A stretch of DNA of 64,000 nucleotides from Nitrosomonadales bacterium (GTDB lineage Bacteria; Pseudomonadota; Gammaproteobacteria; Burkholderiales; Gallionellaceae), in NCBI GenBank assembly GCA_016199835.1, contig JACQFX010000056.1, positions 114,621 to 178,620 of the forward strand, given 5' to 3'. Each line of letters starts with the position of its first letter. Within the stretch, counting starts at the first letter, position 1. Of this stretch, positions 9,076 through 17,711 are shown in pieces. The notes under the pieces were generated by a model. That model ran no database searches, was not told the DNA's origin, and was given only the letters and a program-made list of their open reading frames with translations. Made by a program: the position numbers and the translations under genes.

Positions 9076-9958
9076 TGAGCGCATGATGGATCAGGCGGAA
9101 GGTTTGCGTCGCATGTTGATGCGTGCTTCCACGCGCGTGATCACGGTGGCTGCGGCGCAGGCCGGACTGGGTTCGACCAGCGTGGTGGTAAATCTGGCAT
9201 CGGCGCTGGCGCGTAGCGGCAAGGACGTTCTGGTGCTGGACGAGCATCTGTCGCACGACAATGTCGGCAACGCGCTGGCGCTCAAGCCACGCTATGACTT
9301 GTTGCATGCCGTGCGCGGCGAGAAGACCTTGCGTGAGATTATGTTGTGTTCAGCGCATGGCATGCGTGTGCTGTCGATGGCTCATGCCATGCGGTCTTTG
9401 CCGCAATTGGCGGCAGTGGAGCGCGAACGTTTGCAGGAATTTCTGGCTGAAGCTGCGCGCGATGCGGATATCGTGCTGGTGGATGCAGCGGCAGCCGGGC
9501 AGCATGGCATTTCCGCCAGCCTGGCGACAGATCAACCGCTGTTGCTGGTGCTGAATGCCACAGCTTCCGCGATCACTGAAAGCTATGCCTTGATCAAGCG
9601 CATGGCCTTGCAGGATGGGCGGCAGAATTTCGAGATCGTGGTCAACAAGGCACGGGATGCGCGGGAGGCGCGAGTCATATTTGGCAACATGGCTGCGGTG
9701 GCGCGCCGTCATTTGCGTGTGCGCGTGGATTATCTGGGTTATATTCCGATTGATGAAAAGCTCAAACGTGCGACACAATTATGCCGTACCGTGATTGAGG
9801 CATTCCCGACTGCCCCCTCTGCACTGGCATTCGGGGAATTGGGTAGCAACCTGATGTTGCTGCCCGCAATCGGGAGCGAGGAAGCAGGCGGCCTGCCTGA
9901 TGTGATACGACGTTTGATGCGGCGGGCGCGCGCACCGGTTATGGTGCAGACGATATAA
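9065..9958 (+). CDS. flhG: FlhG (FleN/MinD-like) flagellar number regulator with degenerate Walker A
   Basis: A 297-residue ParA/MinD-like protein directly after flhF. The N-terminal DQAEGLRRM (residues 9-17) matches the DQAxGLR helix with which FlhG stimulates FlhF. The deviant Walker A reads AAQAGLGST (residues 30-38) where a KGGxGKT-type loop is expected, so both the signature and the canonical lysine are replaced. The later regions (VLVLDEH, DIVLVDAAAAG) keep MinD-like spacing. It may bind nucleotide poorly or be an ATPase-dead regulator; the fold and context still make the identity firm. A second in-frame ATG at 9083 would also keep the FlhF-contacting helix. Confidence 0.93.
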   Translation: MLLDERMMDQAEGLRRMLMRASTRVITVAAAQAGLGSTSVVVNLASALARSGKDVLVLDEHLSHDNVGNALALKPRYDLLHAVRGEKTLREIMLCSAHGMRVLSMAHAMRSLPQLAAVERERLQEFLAEAARDADIVLVDAAAAGQHGISASLATDQPLLLVLNATASAITESYALIKRMALQDGRQNFEIVVNKARDAREARVIFGNMAAVARRHLRVRVDYLGYIPIDEKLKRATQLCRTVIEAFPTAPSALAFGELGSNLMLLPAIGSEEAGGLPDVIRRLMRRARAPVMVQTI

Positions 9959-9960
9959 TC

Positions 9961-10680
9961 ATGAACATTATGTACACGCCAAGCGGATTAAGCGACAAGG
10001 AACAGTGCCTCAAGGAGTATGCGCCGCTGGTCAAGCGTATCGCGCACCATCTGATGGCACGGCTGCCCAGCAGCGTGGCGGTGGATGACATCATCCAGGC
10101 GGGCATGATGGGTCTGCTGGAAGCTGCCGGGCGGTATGACGAGTTGCGCGGTGCTCAATTCGAGACCTATGCCGCACAGCGTATACGCGGCTCGATGCTG
10201 GATGAGTTGCGCCAGGCCGACTGGATGCCGCGCAGTCTGCGCCGCGACATGCGCCGTATCGAGGCTGCGATGAGCAAGTTGCAGCAGCATCTTGGTCGAC
10301 TGCCGAATGAAACGGAGATCGCCAGAGAGTTGGACATGCCGCTGACTGAATACCAGCAGATGCTGTTCGAGTCGCGCGGTGCGCAATTGGTTTATTACGA
10401 GGATTTTCATGAAGAGGGCGACGAGGATTTTTTCGACCGTTTTGAATTCGACAGTGATTCCGATCCGCTGGCAATGCTGCAAGACGAGGGTTTCCGCAAT
10501 GCCCTGATCAAGGCGATAGACAATCTACCGGAGCGTGAACGCATGTTGATGGGCATGCATTACGAGCAGGAAATGAATTTGCGAGAGATCGGTGAGGTGA
10601 TGGGAGTTAGCGAGTCGCGCGTATGTCAGTTGCATAGCCAGGCAGTGGCGCGCCTGCGTGTTTTGCTGAAAGGGCACTAA
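9961..10680 (+). CDS. fliA: Flagellar sigma factor FliA (sigma-28)
   Basis: A 239-residue sigma-28 factor. Region 2 is clear (LVKRIAHHLMARLP, VDDIIQAGMMGLLEA, FETYAAQRIRGSMLDELR), as are region 3 (GRLPNETEIARELDM) and the region 4 helix-turn-helix (NLREIGEVMGVSESRVCQLHSQA). It directs late flagellar promoters of the TAAA-N15-GCCGATAA type, several of which are visible in this window. It is held by FlgM, encoded at 12680-13000. It begins 2 bp after flhG and ends 3 bp before motC, so the block is one transcription unit. Confidence 0.98.
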   Translation: MNIMYTPSGLSDKEQCLKEYAPLVKRIAHHLMARLPSSVAVDDIIQAGMMGLLEAAGRYDELRGAQFETYAAQRIRGSMLDELRQADWMPRSLRRDMRRIEAAMSKLQQHLGRLPNETEIARELDMPLTEYQQMLFESRGAQLVYYEDFHEEGDEDFFDRFEFDSDSDPLAMLQDEGFRNALIKAIDNLPERERMLMGMHYEQEMNLREIGEVMGVSESRVCQLHSQAVARLRVLLKGH

Positions 10681-10683
10681 CTA

Positions 10684-11424
10684 ATGGACAAGCTCAGCCT
10701 CATCGGCCTGTTGATCGGCATTGGCGGCATCGTTGGCGGACAATGGCTGGAGGGTGGCGCACTCTCAATACTGTTTCAGGGGGCTGCGTTCCTGATTGTG
10801 TTTGGCGGTACGCTGGGTGCGGTAATGTTGCAGAATCCGCCCAAGGTTTTCGTGAACGGCATCAGGATGGTACGCTGGGTGTTCATTACTCCGCAATTAT
10901 CCCCGCAGAAACTGGTGTATCAGATCACCGCATGGAGCAGTTTGGCGCGCAAGGACGGGATACTGGCGCTGGAGCCGCAGATTCCCACGAACAAGGATCC
11001 GTTCGTGCGCAAGGGATTGCAGTTGCTGGTAGATGGCAATAGCGCAGAAAAGATTCGCGAGGTGCTCGAGGTGGATATCAGTACCTACGACCATTTGCAA
11101 TGGGAGTCTGCGCGGTTGTGGGAGTCGGCAGCGGGTTATTCCCCGACCATAGGCATATTGGGCGCGGTGCTCGGCCTGATCCACATCATGCAGAGTTTGA
11201 CCGACCCATCCAAATTGGGAGCGGGCATTTCGGTTGCTTTCGTCTCCACCATCTACGGTGTGGGCCTGGCAAATCTGGTGTTTCTGCCCTTTGCGGGCAA
11301 ACTGAAGATACTCATCGCGCGGCAGGTGATGATGCGCGAGATACTGGTGGATGGGCTGGTTGCCATCGCCAGCGGCGACAACCCGCGCTTCATCGAGAAC
11401 AAGTTGCAGGGATATATATCCTGA
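10684..11424 (+). CDS. motC: Flagellar motor stator protein MotC (MotA/PomA family)
   Basis: A 246-residue MotA-type stator subunit with four hydrophobic segments: two near the N-terminus (SLIGLLIGIGGIVGGQWL, and around FQGAAFLIVFGGT) and two at about 150-205 (TIGILGAVLGLIHIMQS, GISVAFVSTIYGVGLANLVF). It couples ion flow to torque against FliG. The length and the position after fliA with a MotD-type partner match the MotCD pair of Pseudomonas and many Betaproteobacteria. One base separates it from motD. Confidence 0.93.
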   Translation: MDKLSLIGLLIGIGGIVGGQWLEGGALSILFQGAAFLIVFGGTLGAVMLQNPPKVFVNGIRMVRWVFITPQLSPQKLVYQITAWSSLARKDGILALEPQIPTNKDPFVRKGLQLLVDGNSAEKIREVLEVDISTYDHLQWESARLWESAAGYSPTIGILGAVLGLIHIMQSLTDPSKLGAGISVAFVSTIYGVGLANLVFLPFAGKLKILIARQVMMREILVDGLVAIASGDNPRFIENKLQGYIS

Positions 11425-11425
11425 A

Positions 11426-12193
11426 ATGGCGCGCCGATCCAAACGACCGGAGCATGATAACCATGAACGTTGGTTGATTTCTTACGCCGACTTCATCACC
11501 TTGCTGTTTTCCTTCTTTGTGGTGATGTATGCCATTTCTTCCCTGAATGAAGGCAAATACAAGGTGCTTAGCGCTTCTCTGGCCAGCGTGTTCGGGGAGA
11601 CGGCCACTCCTCAATCGAATTCTCCGGTGTCGCTCAGCGAGCAGGATCGTCTGATGAAATCGCTGGTAGACAGGCGCAACGCGAAGCAGGGTGAACGGGC
11701 GCGCAAACAGCAGGAATACATGCGCAGCGTCGCGAATAATCTTAATCAGGTTCTCGCGTCACAGGTGTCCAGCGGACAAGTCAGTGTCACGCAGAGTAAT
11801 CGTGGGGTGGTGCTGGATATCAATGCCAGTGCGCTATTCAATCAGGGCGAAGCCGAGTTGCAGAGCGAGTCGGTGAAGACCATGTCCGAGGTGGCGCGCA
11901 TATTGGGGCAGGGGGATCAGGCCATCGAGGTTGAAGGTCACACTGACGACGTCCCCATCAAGAACCCGCGTTTTCCTTCCAATTGGGAGCTATCTTCGGC
12001 ACGTGCCAGCAGCGTGGTACGTCTGTTCATTGAGCACGGAGTGGCGGCAGATCGCCTGACTGCCGTGGGTTCGGCGGCCAACCGGCCAATCGCATCCAAC
12101 GATACGCTTGTGGGGCGTGCCCGCAATCGCCGTGTCACAGTCACCATCCTCTCGCCTGCGTTGGAGCGTGCGGCGCAGCAACCCACCCAGTAA
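11426..12193 (+). CDS. motD: Flagellar motor stator protein MotD (MotB family, OmpA-like peptidoglycan-binding)
   Basis: 256 residues from ATG 11426 (MARRSKRPEHDNHERW), immediately after the motC stop; longer in-frame starts lie inside motC. One membrane segment (about 20-38) carries the ion-binding Asp in SYADFITLLFSFFVVMYAIS. The C-terminal OmpA-like domain (IEVEGHTDDVPI, NWELSSARASSVVRLF, NRRVTVTI) anchors the stator to peptidoglycan. It works with MotC. The gene converges on flgN with a single base between stop codons and no obvious terminator. Confidence 0.95.
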   Translation: MARRSKRPEHDNHERWLISYADFITLLFSFFVVMYAISSLNEGKYKVLSASLASVFGETATPQSNSPVSLSEQDRLMKSLVDRRNAKQGERARKQQEYMRSVANNLNQVLASQVSSGQVSVTQSNRGVVLDINASALFNQGEAELQSESVKTMSEVARILGQGDQAIEVEGHTDDVPIKNPRFPSNWELSSARASSVVRLFIEHGVAADRLTAVGSAANRPIASNDTLVGRARNRRVTVTILSPALERAAQQPTQ

Positions 12194-12194
12194 G

Positions 12195-12674
12195 TTAAAC
12201 GCTACCCAGAGTGCGTCCGGATGATGGGATGTGTGGCTGCCCGTCAGGGCCGTACAAGCCGCTCGCGCTGTTCGCAGCATTATGCAGTGTGGTCAGCGCC
12301 TGCTGATTGTTTCGTAAGCGAGTCTGGATGAGCATCCCGTTGGCGCGGTTTATTTCTTTCGCCTGTGCAGCGAGTCGCTGGGTGTCGAGCCACGCTGGCA
12401 AGCTGTCCCGCGCATGGTCGCCTAGCCACGCTTCTATGTCGTTCGGCTCAGCGGGAGCTTCCAGCGCACGTAATATGCCTTGGCGTACAAGCTCAAGTTT
12501 GTTTAATTCCTGCGCAGACTGGATTTTGTTGTCTACCAAACCCAGCAATTGCTCGATCTTTCCATTGACCAGAGCCTGCTGTTCGGCTTCGAGCAGCGTG
12601 ATGAACGCCTTCAGCGCGTCACGCTCAGTGTTCAGGTGGGTTGAAAAGCCAGCCACTGCGGTGTTCTTGCCCAT
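12195..12674 (-). CDS. flgN: Flagellar export chaperone FlgN
   Basis: A 159-residue, mostly helical protein with the FlgN pattern (ERDALKAFITLLEAEQQALV near the N-terminus, EINRANGMLIQTRL near the C-terminus). FlgN is the cytoplasmic chaperone for the hook-junction proteins FlgK and FlgL. It lies 5 bp downstream of flgM on the same strand, the usual flgM-flgN order, and probably shares the sigma-28 promoter upstream of flgM. Confidence 0.92.
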   Translation of the reverse strand: MGKNTAVAGFSTHLNTERDALKAFITLLEAEQQALVNGKIEQLLGLVDNKIQSAQELNKLELVRQGILRALEAPAEPNDIEAWLGDHARDSLPAWLDTQRLAAQAKEINRANGMLIQTRLRNNQQALTTLHNAANSASGLYGPDGQPHIPSSGRTLGSV

Positions 12675-12679
12675 AGCTC

Positions 12680-13000
12680 CTAAGCGTTTTGCACGCTGAT
12701 CAGATCGTTCACGGATTTGATCAGACTGTCGGCCACTACGCCGGAATTAACCTGAAAGCGGCCTTCGCTGATAGCTTGTTTTATTTCTGCAATTTTCGCC
12801 GCATTGACGAGGGGGGCGCTGGCCACACTGCTTTCCATGCTGCGCAATTGTGTGGATGTAGCACCGAGATTTACGCTTGTGCTGCTGGGGGCAGCAGACG
12901 GGGTATTATCGGAAGTCTTGGTTGCCTGCGCGCGTACACGCCCTTCGCCAGCCGGTGTGGCCGTGGCGGGAAGCGGCTTGCTGGATTTTTCTATTTTCAC
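12680..13000 (-). CDS. flgM: Anti-sigma-28 factor FlgM
   Basis: FlgM binds FliA and is exported when the hook is complete, releasing late gene expression. I choose GTG 13000 (106 residues, VKIEKSSKPLPATAT): it follows AAAGGTGAT, gives normal FlgM length and starts 36 bp downstream of a sigma-28 promoter. The longer open frame to 13072 would put that promoter inside the coding region. The C-terminal helices (AAKIAEIKQAISEGRFQVN, VVADSLIKSVNDLI) are the conserved FliA-binding part; the N-terminal half is low-complexity and rich in Ala/Thr/Ser, as is usual. The 177 bp between flgM and flgA hold the promoter and no recognised gene. Confidence 0.95.
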   Translation of the reverse strand: MKIEKSSKPLPATATPAGEGRVRAQATKTSDNTPSAAPSSTSVNLGATSTQLRSMESSVASAPLVNAAKIAEIKQAISEGRFQVNSGVVADSLIKSVNDLISVQNA

Positions 13001-13035
13001 GGGTATCACCTTTAACGCTGGTTCGATTGGATCAT

Positions 13036-13062
13036 ATATCGGCAGCCAAACGCGGAACTTTA
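13036..13062 (-). promoter_or_regulatory. Sigma-28 (FliA) promoter of flgM-flgN
   Basis: On the minus strand the sequence reads TAAA (13062-13059), 15 nt, then GCCGATAT (13043-13036), against the consensus TAAA-N15-GCCGATAA. It lies 36 bp before the chosen flgM start and would make flgM autoregulated through FliA, as in other bacteria. Confidence 0.82.
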
Positions 13063-13177
13063 GGGTGTCCAATAGTTCTTTTGCTAAATTTCTTTGTATA
13101 GAGCCTGTTCAATATTTTTTGCCTTATACACCGCCGCACCCGACAGCACAAGTTGTGGGGCGATGTGTCGTGCCAGA

Positions 13178-13864
13178 TCACGGGCGTATGCTTACGCTTC
13201 CGTCTGTTTGCGCAGTGCCGCTAACAGTTTGGCCGGACGGCGTTTTGACGCGCACGCCTTGCCCTTCCGCCGCATTATTCAGCGCTTGGCCTTCGGAGCG
13301 GATACTGAACCCGCTGCCTTCTGCCCGCAATTGTACTGTCTGCCCCTGCATTACGGAAAAAGGGGGGCGCAGCATATCGCTCCTCAGCGCCTGCCCTGCG
13401 CCGACGCTGAGTTTGAGTACCTTGCCGATGGCTAGCGCTGGCTCGGTGAGCGTATTGGTTTGAGTCAGCTCACCATCCTGGCTGATGATATCGTCTGCAC
13501 CCAGCGTCTGCCCCAGTTGCAAGGATTTTCGCGCAACAATCAAACTTGCAGTGACTTTAATTTGCACCCGCACAAACAATGGCCGACTTTTGGGGGTATT
13601 CGGGCAGCGCACACCTACGGTGCTATTGCCGAATAACTGGCTACCGGGTGGCAGGAAAATTTCCGGCAAGGGACAGGCTGGCGGCGCGATGTGCTTGTCC
13701 ACTTCGCCTACCTTGATGGCAACCCGACCCGGCAGTGAAGCGGTTTGCGCCCGCACGAAGTTCTCGATGAGAGCGGTTAGCTTTTCGTGGTCAGGCTGCG
13801 CCGACCATGCGGGCAAGGCGAGCAATAACAAGCCGGGCAATATCCATGGCATCAGATTCTTCAT
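13178..13864 (-). CDS. flgA: Flagellar P-ring assembly chaperone FlgA
   Basis: A 228-residue periplasmic protein with a signal peptide (MKNLMPWILPGLLLLALPAWSA, cleavage near residue 22) and a C-terminal SAF domain (LIVARKSLQLGQTLGADDI, MQGQTVQLRAEGSGFSI). FlgA helps FlgI assemble the P ring in the periplasm. It is divergent from flgB; the 152-bp gap between them (13865-14016) must hold both promoters, but no sigma-28 or sigma-54 consensus is evident. Confidence 0.95.
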   Translation of the reverse strand: MKNLMPWILPGLLLLALPAWSAQPDHEKLTALIENFVRAQTASLPGRVAIKVGEVDKHIAPPACPLPEIFLPPGSQLFGNSTVGVRCPNTPKSRPLFVRVQIKVTASLIVARKSLQLGQTLGADDIISQDGELTQTNTLTEPALAIGKVLKLSVGAGQALRSDMLRPPFSVMQGQTVQLRAEGSGFSIRSEGQALNNAAEGQGVRVKTPSGQTVSGTAQTDGSVSIRP

Positions 13865-14016
13865 ATTTGTATTGTCGTCTGGCTATCGTCGCAAGGGAAG
13901 CTTTTAAAGCGGGAAATTAAAGCGTTTTTCCACTCTTTATCGAGCCATGGCCGAGACGCAGGGATGAGTAGGATGTGCGTCATGGGAATAGCAGGAAAAC
14001 AAATCGGGAGACGGGC

Positions 14017-14421
14017 ATGACCAGCAAAATAGACAGCGCCTTTCAGTTTCACCAGACCGCCTTGAGTTTGCGCGCGGCGCGCCAAGAATTGCTTGCATCC
14101 AACGTTGCCAATGCCGATACACCGAACTACAAGGCCAAGGATATTGATTTTGCCAGCGCCTTGCAAGGGGCGATGTCGGGTAGTTCGGTGAAATTGCCGC
14201 TCGTTACGACTGCGCCCGCTCATCTGGCCGGAATGGCGGGGCAAAGCGTGATGGGTTCGCCAGTGATGTACCGTACCGTATTGCAGCCGAGCGCGGACGG
14301 CAATACGGTGGATATGGATGTCGAGCGGGCACAGTTTGCCGATAACGCATTACGCTATGAGGCCAGCGTGAAATTTGTCAGTGATCAGGCCAAGGATGTG
14401 TTGGCTGCTTTGCAAGGATAA
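14017..14421 (+). CDS. flgB: Flagellar proximal rod protein FlgB
   Basis: 134 residues from ATG 14017 ([20 protein letters not shown]), preceded by gagacgggc; the in-frame ATG 13975 would add a 14-residue, non-conserved extension. The rod-protein signature [22 protein letters not shown] is present near the N-terminus. FlgB is the proximal rod subunit in contact with FliE. It is the first gene of the flgBCDEFGHIJKL run and ends 5 bp before flgC. Confidence 0.96.
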   Translation: MTSKIDSAFQFHQTALSLRAARQELLASNVANADTPNYKAKDIDFASALQGAMSGSSVKLPLVTTAPAHLAGMAGQSVMGSPVMYRTVLQPSADGNTVDMDVERAQFADNALRYEASVKFVSDQAKDVLAALQG

Positions 14422-14426
14422 TCGTC

Positions 14427-14834
14427 ATGTCCTTATTCAATATTTTCAACGTTGCCGGCTCTGCCATGACGGCGCAATCGCAACGCCTTAACGTGGTGGC
14501 CAGCAATCTGGCCAACGTGGATAGCACGACCGGCCCGGATGGGAAGCCGTATCATGCCAAACAAGTGGTGTTCAGCACCCTGCCGGTGGACGGTCAGGGT
14601 ATGGCCTCAGGGGTGAAAGTGGCGTCGGTGGTAGAAGATGCGTCGCCGATGAAAATGGTGTATGACCCCCATCATCCCATGGCCAACGAACAGGGTTACG
14701 TTACCTTGCCCAACGTCAATGTGGTGGAAGAGATGGTGAACATGATCTCGGCCTCGCGCTCTTATCAGAACAATGTCGAGGTATTAAACACCTCCAAGAG
14801 CTTGCTGCTCAAAACCCTGACCATCGGTCAATAG
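14427..14834 (+). CDS. flgC: Flagellar proximal rod protein FlgC
   Basis: 135 residues. The N-terminal rod motif [20 protein letters not shown] and the C-terminal [20 protein letters not shown] coiled-coil segment define FlgC, a proximal rod component. It is 5 bp after flgB and 14 bp before flgD, inside one operon. Normal length for the family. Confidence 0.97.
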   Translation: MSLFNIFNVAGSAMTAQSQRLNVVASNLANVDSTTGPDGKPYHAKQVVFSTLPVDGQGMASGVKVASVVEDASPMKMVYDPHHPMANEQGYVTLPNVNVVEEMVNMISASRSYQNNVEVLNTSKSLLLKTLTIGQ

Positions 14835-14848
14835 AGAAAGGACCAACC

Positions 14849-15544
14849 ATGATTAACTCAACCAATAACAGCGGATCATCCGACGCGCTGATCGCTTCGC
14901 TAAACGCTGCCAATAGCTCGCTGGCGAACAAGACGGCAGCCAATGCGAACAGTGCCAGCGCCATACAGGACAGATTCCTGACGATGCTGACGGCGCAGTT
15001 GAAAAATCAGGATCCGCTGAACCCCATGGACAATGGTCAAATCACGTCGCAAATGGCGCAGCTCAGCACTGTGAGCGGAATAGATAAGCTTAATGCGACC
15101 CTGAAGGCTTTGAGTGACAGCATGACTATGGCGCAATCCATGTCGTCCACCAGCATGATAGGTCACGGTGTAATGGTTCCGGGTTCTTCCCTGAATTTGA
15201 GCAACGGGCAGGCGATCGGGGGAGCCGAGTTGACCACCCCAGCCGACAGCCTTCGCGTGACCATTACAGACGCAGCCGGGAATACTGTGCGTACCCTGCA
15301 ACTGGGCGCGCAAAGTGCTGGCATAGTGCCGTTCGCATGGGATGGCAAAACCGATGCCGGTGCGGCTGCTGCGGATGGTGTCTACAAATTCAAGGTGCAG
15401 GCAGTGCTTTCCGGCAACGCCACGACGCCTGCGACCCTGTCGTTCGGTACGGTGAACGCCATGACCCCCGGCGTGCAAGGGGCGACTCTGGATGTGGGGC
15501 AATTGGGCAGCTTCGCTTTGTCGGATGTCAAACAGGTCATGTAA
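14849..15544 (+). CDS. flgD: Flagellar hook assembly (cap) protein FlgD
   Basis: 231 residues. The conserved N-terminal segment FLTMLTAQLKNQDPLNPMDN and TSQMAQLSTVSGIDKLN identify FlgD, the scaffold that caps the growing hook and is removed on completion. The C-terminal half holds a FlgD Ig-like/Tudor region (VPFAWDGKTDAGAAAADG). It starts after agaaaggaccaacc. A 59-bp spacer precedes flgE. Confidence 0.96.
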   Translation: MINSTNNSGSSDALIASLNAANSSLANKTAANANSASAIQDRFLTMLTAQLKNQDPLNPMDNGQITSQMAQLSTVSGIDKLNATLKALSDSMTMAQSMSSTSMIGHGVMVPGSSLNLSNGQAIGGAELTTPADSLRVTITDAAGNTVRTLQLGAQSAGIVPFAWDGKTDAGAAAADGVYKFKVQAVLSGNATTPATLSFGTVNAMTPGVQGATLDVGQLGSFALSDVKQVM

Positions 15545-15603
15545 CAAGTCCGCTACAGCGTGAGAGTGCTGTGGGGTTGTGGTGCTAACGTGAGGAGAAT
15601 GTC

Positions 15604-16896
15604 ATGGGTTTTACACAAGGGTTGAGCGGATTGAATGCGGCTTCCAAGCAATTGGAGGTGATAGGTAATAACGTGGCTAATGCCAATACGGTGGGCTTCA
15701 AGGCTTCGGAAGCTCAGTTCGCCGATGTTTTTGCAGCAGCGCTGACTGGTGCGGGTTCGGCGCAGATAGGTATAGGTGCGAGACTGGCAACCGTGGCTCA
15801 GCAATTCGTGCAAGGCAACATCAGTGTGACCAATAACACGCTGGACATGGCGATCAACGGGCCGGGTTTTTTCATACTGGATAACGGGCACGGAACGGGC
15901 TATAGCCGCAACGGACAGTTTCAATTGGACAAGAATGGTTTCATCGTCAGCAGTACAGGACATTTTTTGCAAGGTTATGCCATAGATCCGGTAACACAAA
16001 AACCGATAGGTAGTCCGACAGCGCTGTCCATTCCTACCGGAATTGCCGATGCCCAGGCAACTGGTGCCGGCACGGGCGCCGGCGCGAAAGGAGTGGTCGT
16101 CGGGTTGAACCTGGATTCAACTGGGTCGGTACTCGCTCCGGCATTCGATCCATTGAATCCTAATTCATACAACAACTCAACCTCGACGACGACATATGAC
16201 AGCAAAGGCGTAGCGCAGACCACCACGATGTATTTCAAGAAAACGGCGGCGAATACTTGGGACGTATACACCACGGTAATCGACCCTACAACAGGTTCGT
16301 ACCTATATGCCAACCCCACCATTCCTCCGGTTGCAGGATCATGGGCGGCGGACGGGACGTTGGTGTTCGGCACGAATGGGCGCTACTCATCGTGGACTCC
16401 CAATCCCGCCATGAATACAGCCACTACGGGTTTTACGCCACCCGGAGCCAATCTTGAGCAAATCCCATTTGATTTCTCGGCCAGCACGCAATTCGGTGCG
16501 GCATTCGGCGTTACCAAGCTGACCCAGGATGGCTACACATCCGGCCAATTGAGCGGTTTCAGCATTAGTCAGGACGGCATCATACTGGGACGCTACTCGA
16601 ATGGTATATCCAAGCCACTTGGGCAGGTTGCACTGGCTACGTTCCCGAACAATCAGGGTTTGCAACCGCTGGGCCAGAATGAGTGGGCGGAATCGTCCGC
16701 TTCCGGGCAGCCGACGACGAATGCTCCGGGTACCGGCAACAATGGCGTATTGCAGACTTCCTCAGTGGAAGATTCCAACGTGGATCTGTCGTCCGAGCTG
16801 GTCAATATGATTACGGCGCAGCGCGTCTACCAGGCCAATGCGCAGACCATCAAGACGCAGGACTCGGTGTTGCAAACGCTGGTGAACCTGCGCTAA
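15604..16896 (+). CDS. flgE: Flagellar hook protein FlgE
   Basis: 430 residues. The N-terminus (MGFTQGLSGLNAASKQLEV followed by IGNNVANANTVGFKASEAQF) and the C-terminus (SSVEDSNVDLSSELVNMITA) form the D0 coiled coil of the hook; the middle is the exposed, Thr/Gly/Asn-rich D1-D2 domain. FlgE polymerises on the distal rod under the FlgD cap. It follows a tgaggagaatgtc ribosome site. Confidence 0.97.
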   Translation: MGFTQGLSGLNAASKQLEVIGNNVANANTVGFKASEAQFADVFAAALTGAGSAQIGIGARLATVAQQFVQGNISVTNNTLDMAINGPGFFILDNGHGTGYSRNGQFQLDKNGFIVSSTGHFLQGYAIDPVTQKPIGSPTALSIPTGIADAQATGAGTGAGAKGVVVGLNLDSTGSVLAPAFDPLNPNSYNNSTSTTTYDSKGVAQTTTMYFKKTAANTWDVYTTVIDPTTGSYLYANPTIPPVAGSWAADGTLVFGTNGRYSSWTPNPAMNTATTGFTPPGANLEQIPFDFSASTQFGAAFGVTKLTQDGYTSGQLSGFSISQDGIILGRYSNGISKPLGQVALATFPNNQGLQPLGQNEWAESSASGQPTTNAPGTGNNGVLQTSSVEDSNVDLSSELVNMITAQRVYQANAQTIKTQDSVLQTLVNLR

Positions 16897-16923
16897 TGAG
16901 TTGAGGCTGGGGGAGGGAAAGAC

Positions 16924-17667
16924 ATGGACAGGTTGATATACACCGCGATGACTGGCGCTGCGCACGTGATGCAACAGCAGGCCGCCGTGTCTCAGAACCT
17001 GTCCAACGTTAATACGCCCGGCTATCGCGCCGCAATCAACACTTTCCGCGCGGTGCCGCTGGTCGGCGAAGGTTTGCAGACGCGCACCTTCGTGGTGGAT
17101 TCCACTGCCGGTTCGGATTTTTCTCAAGGGGTCATGCAGCAGACCGGGCGCAGCCTGGATCTGGCAGTGATGGGGCAGGGCTGGATCACGGTGCAGGGAC
17201 AGGATGGCAACGAAGCCTACACTCGCGACGGCAGTTTTCAGCTCACCACAGAAGGCGTGTTGCAGACGCGTAGCGGGCTCAATGTGATGAGCGATTCCGG
17301 TCCGATCACTATTCCGGAAAACACTGAAGTCACTATTGCCAAGGATGGCACCATCTCTACCGTACCCAGCACTTCACAGCGCAACCAAGTGGTGACTGTG
17401 GGGCGCATCAAGTTGGTGAACCCGCCTGAAAACCAGATGGTGCGCGGGGATGATGGCCTGTTTCGCCTTAAGAGCGGAGCGGCAACCGAAGCGGATGCCG
17501 CCGTGACGGTGGTGCAAAGCAATATAGAAGGCAGCAATGTGAATACTGTTTCCGCGATGGTGGACATGATCTCTCTGGCGCGGCAATACGACATGCAGAT
17601 GAAGATGCTGCAAAGCGCGGATAACGATGCAAAGCAGGCAACCACTGTGCTCACTCTCAATGGTTGA
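16924..17667 (+). CDS. flgF: Flagellar proximal rod protein FlgF
   Basis: 247 residues, a rod/hook-family protein shorter than FlgE. MDRLIYTAMTGAAHVMQQQA and SQNLSNVNTPGYRA at the N-terminus and SNVNTVSAMVDMISLARQYD at the C-terminus identify FlgF. It is a proximal rod subunit assembled before FlgG. A gggagggaaagac ribosome site precedes the ATG. 44 bp to flgG. Confidence 0.96.
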   Translation: MDRLIYTAMTGAAHVMQQQAAVSQNLSNVNTPGYRAAINTFRAVPLVGEGLQTRTFVVDSTAGSDFSQGVMQQTGRSLDLAVMGQGWITVQGQDGNEAYTRDGSFQLTTEGVLQTRSGLNVMSDSGPITIPENTEVTIAKDGTISTVPSTSQRNQVVTVGRIKLVNPPENQMVRGDDGLFRLKSGAATEADAAVTVVQSNIEGSNVNTVSAMVDMISLARQYDMQMKMLQSADNDAKQATTVLTLNG

Positions 17668-17711
17668 TGGGCATCATTTAATCGGCATCAAGTTTTGAAA
17701 GGATAGCAGCC

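Noticed and set aside
13076..13177. Coding-like peptide frame between flgM and flgA (ends QALYKEI)
   Set aside because: No suitable start codon or ribosome site, a stop just upstream, and no recognisable family.
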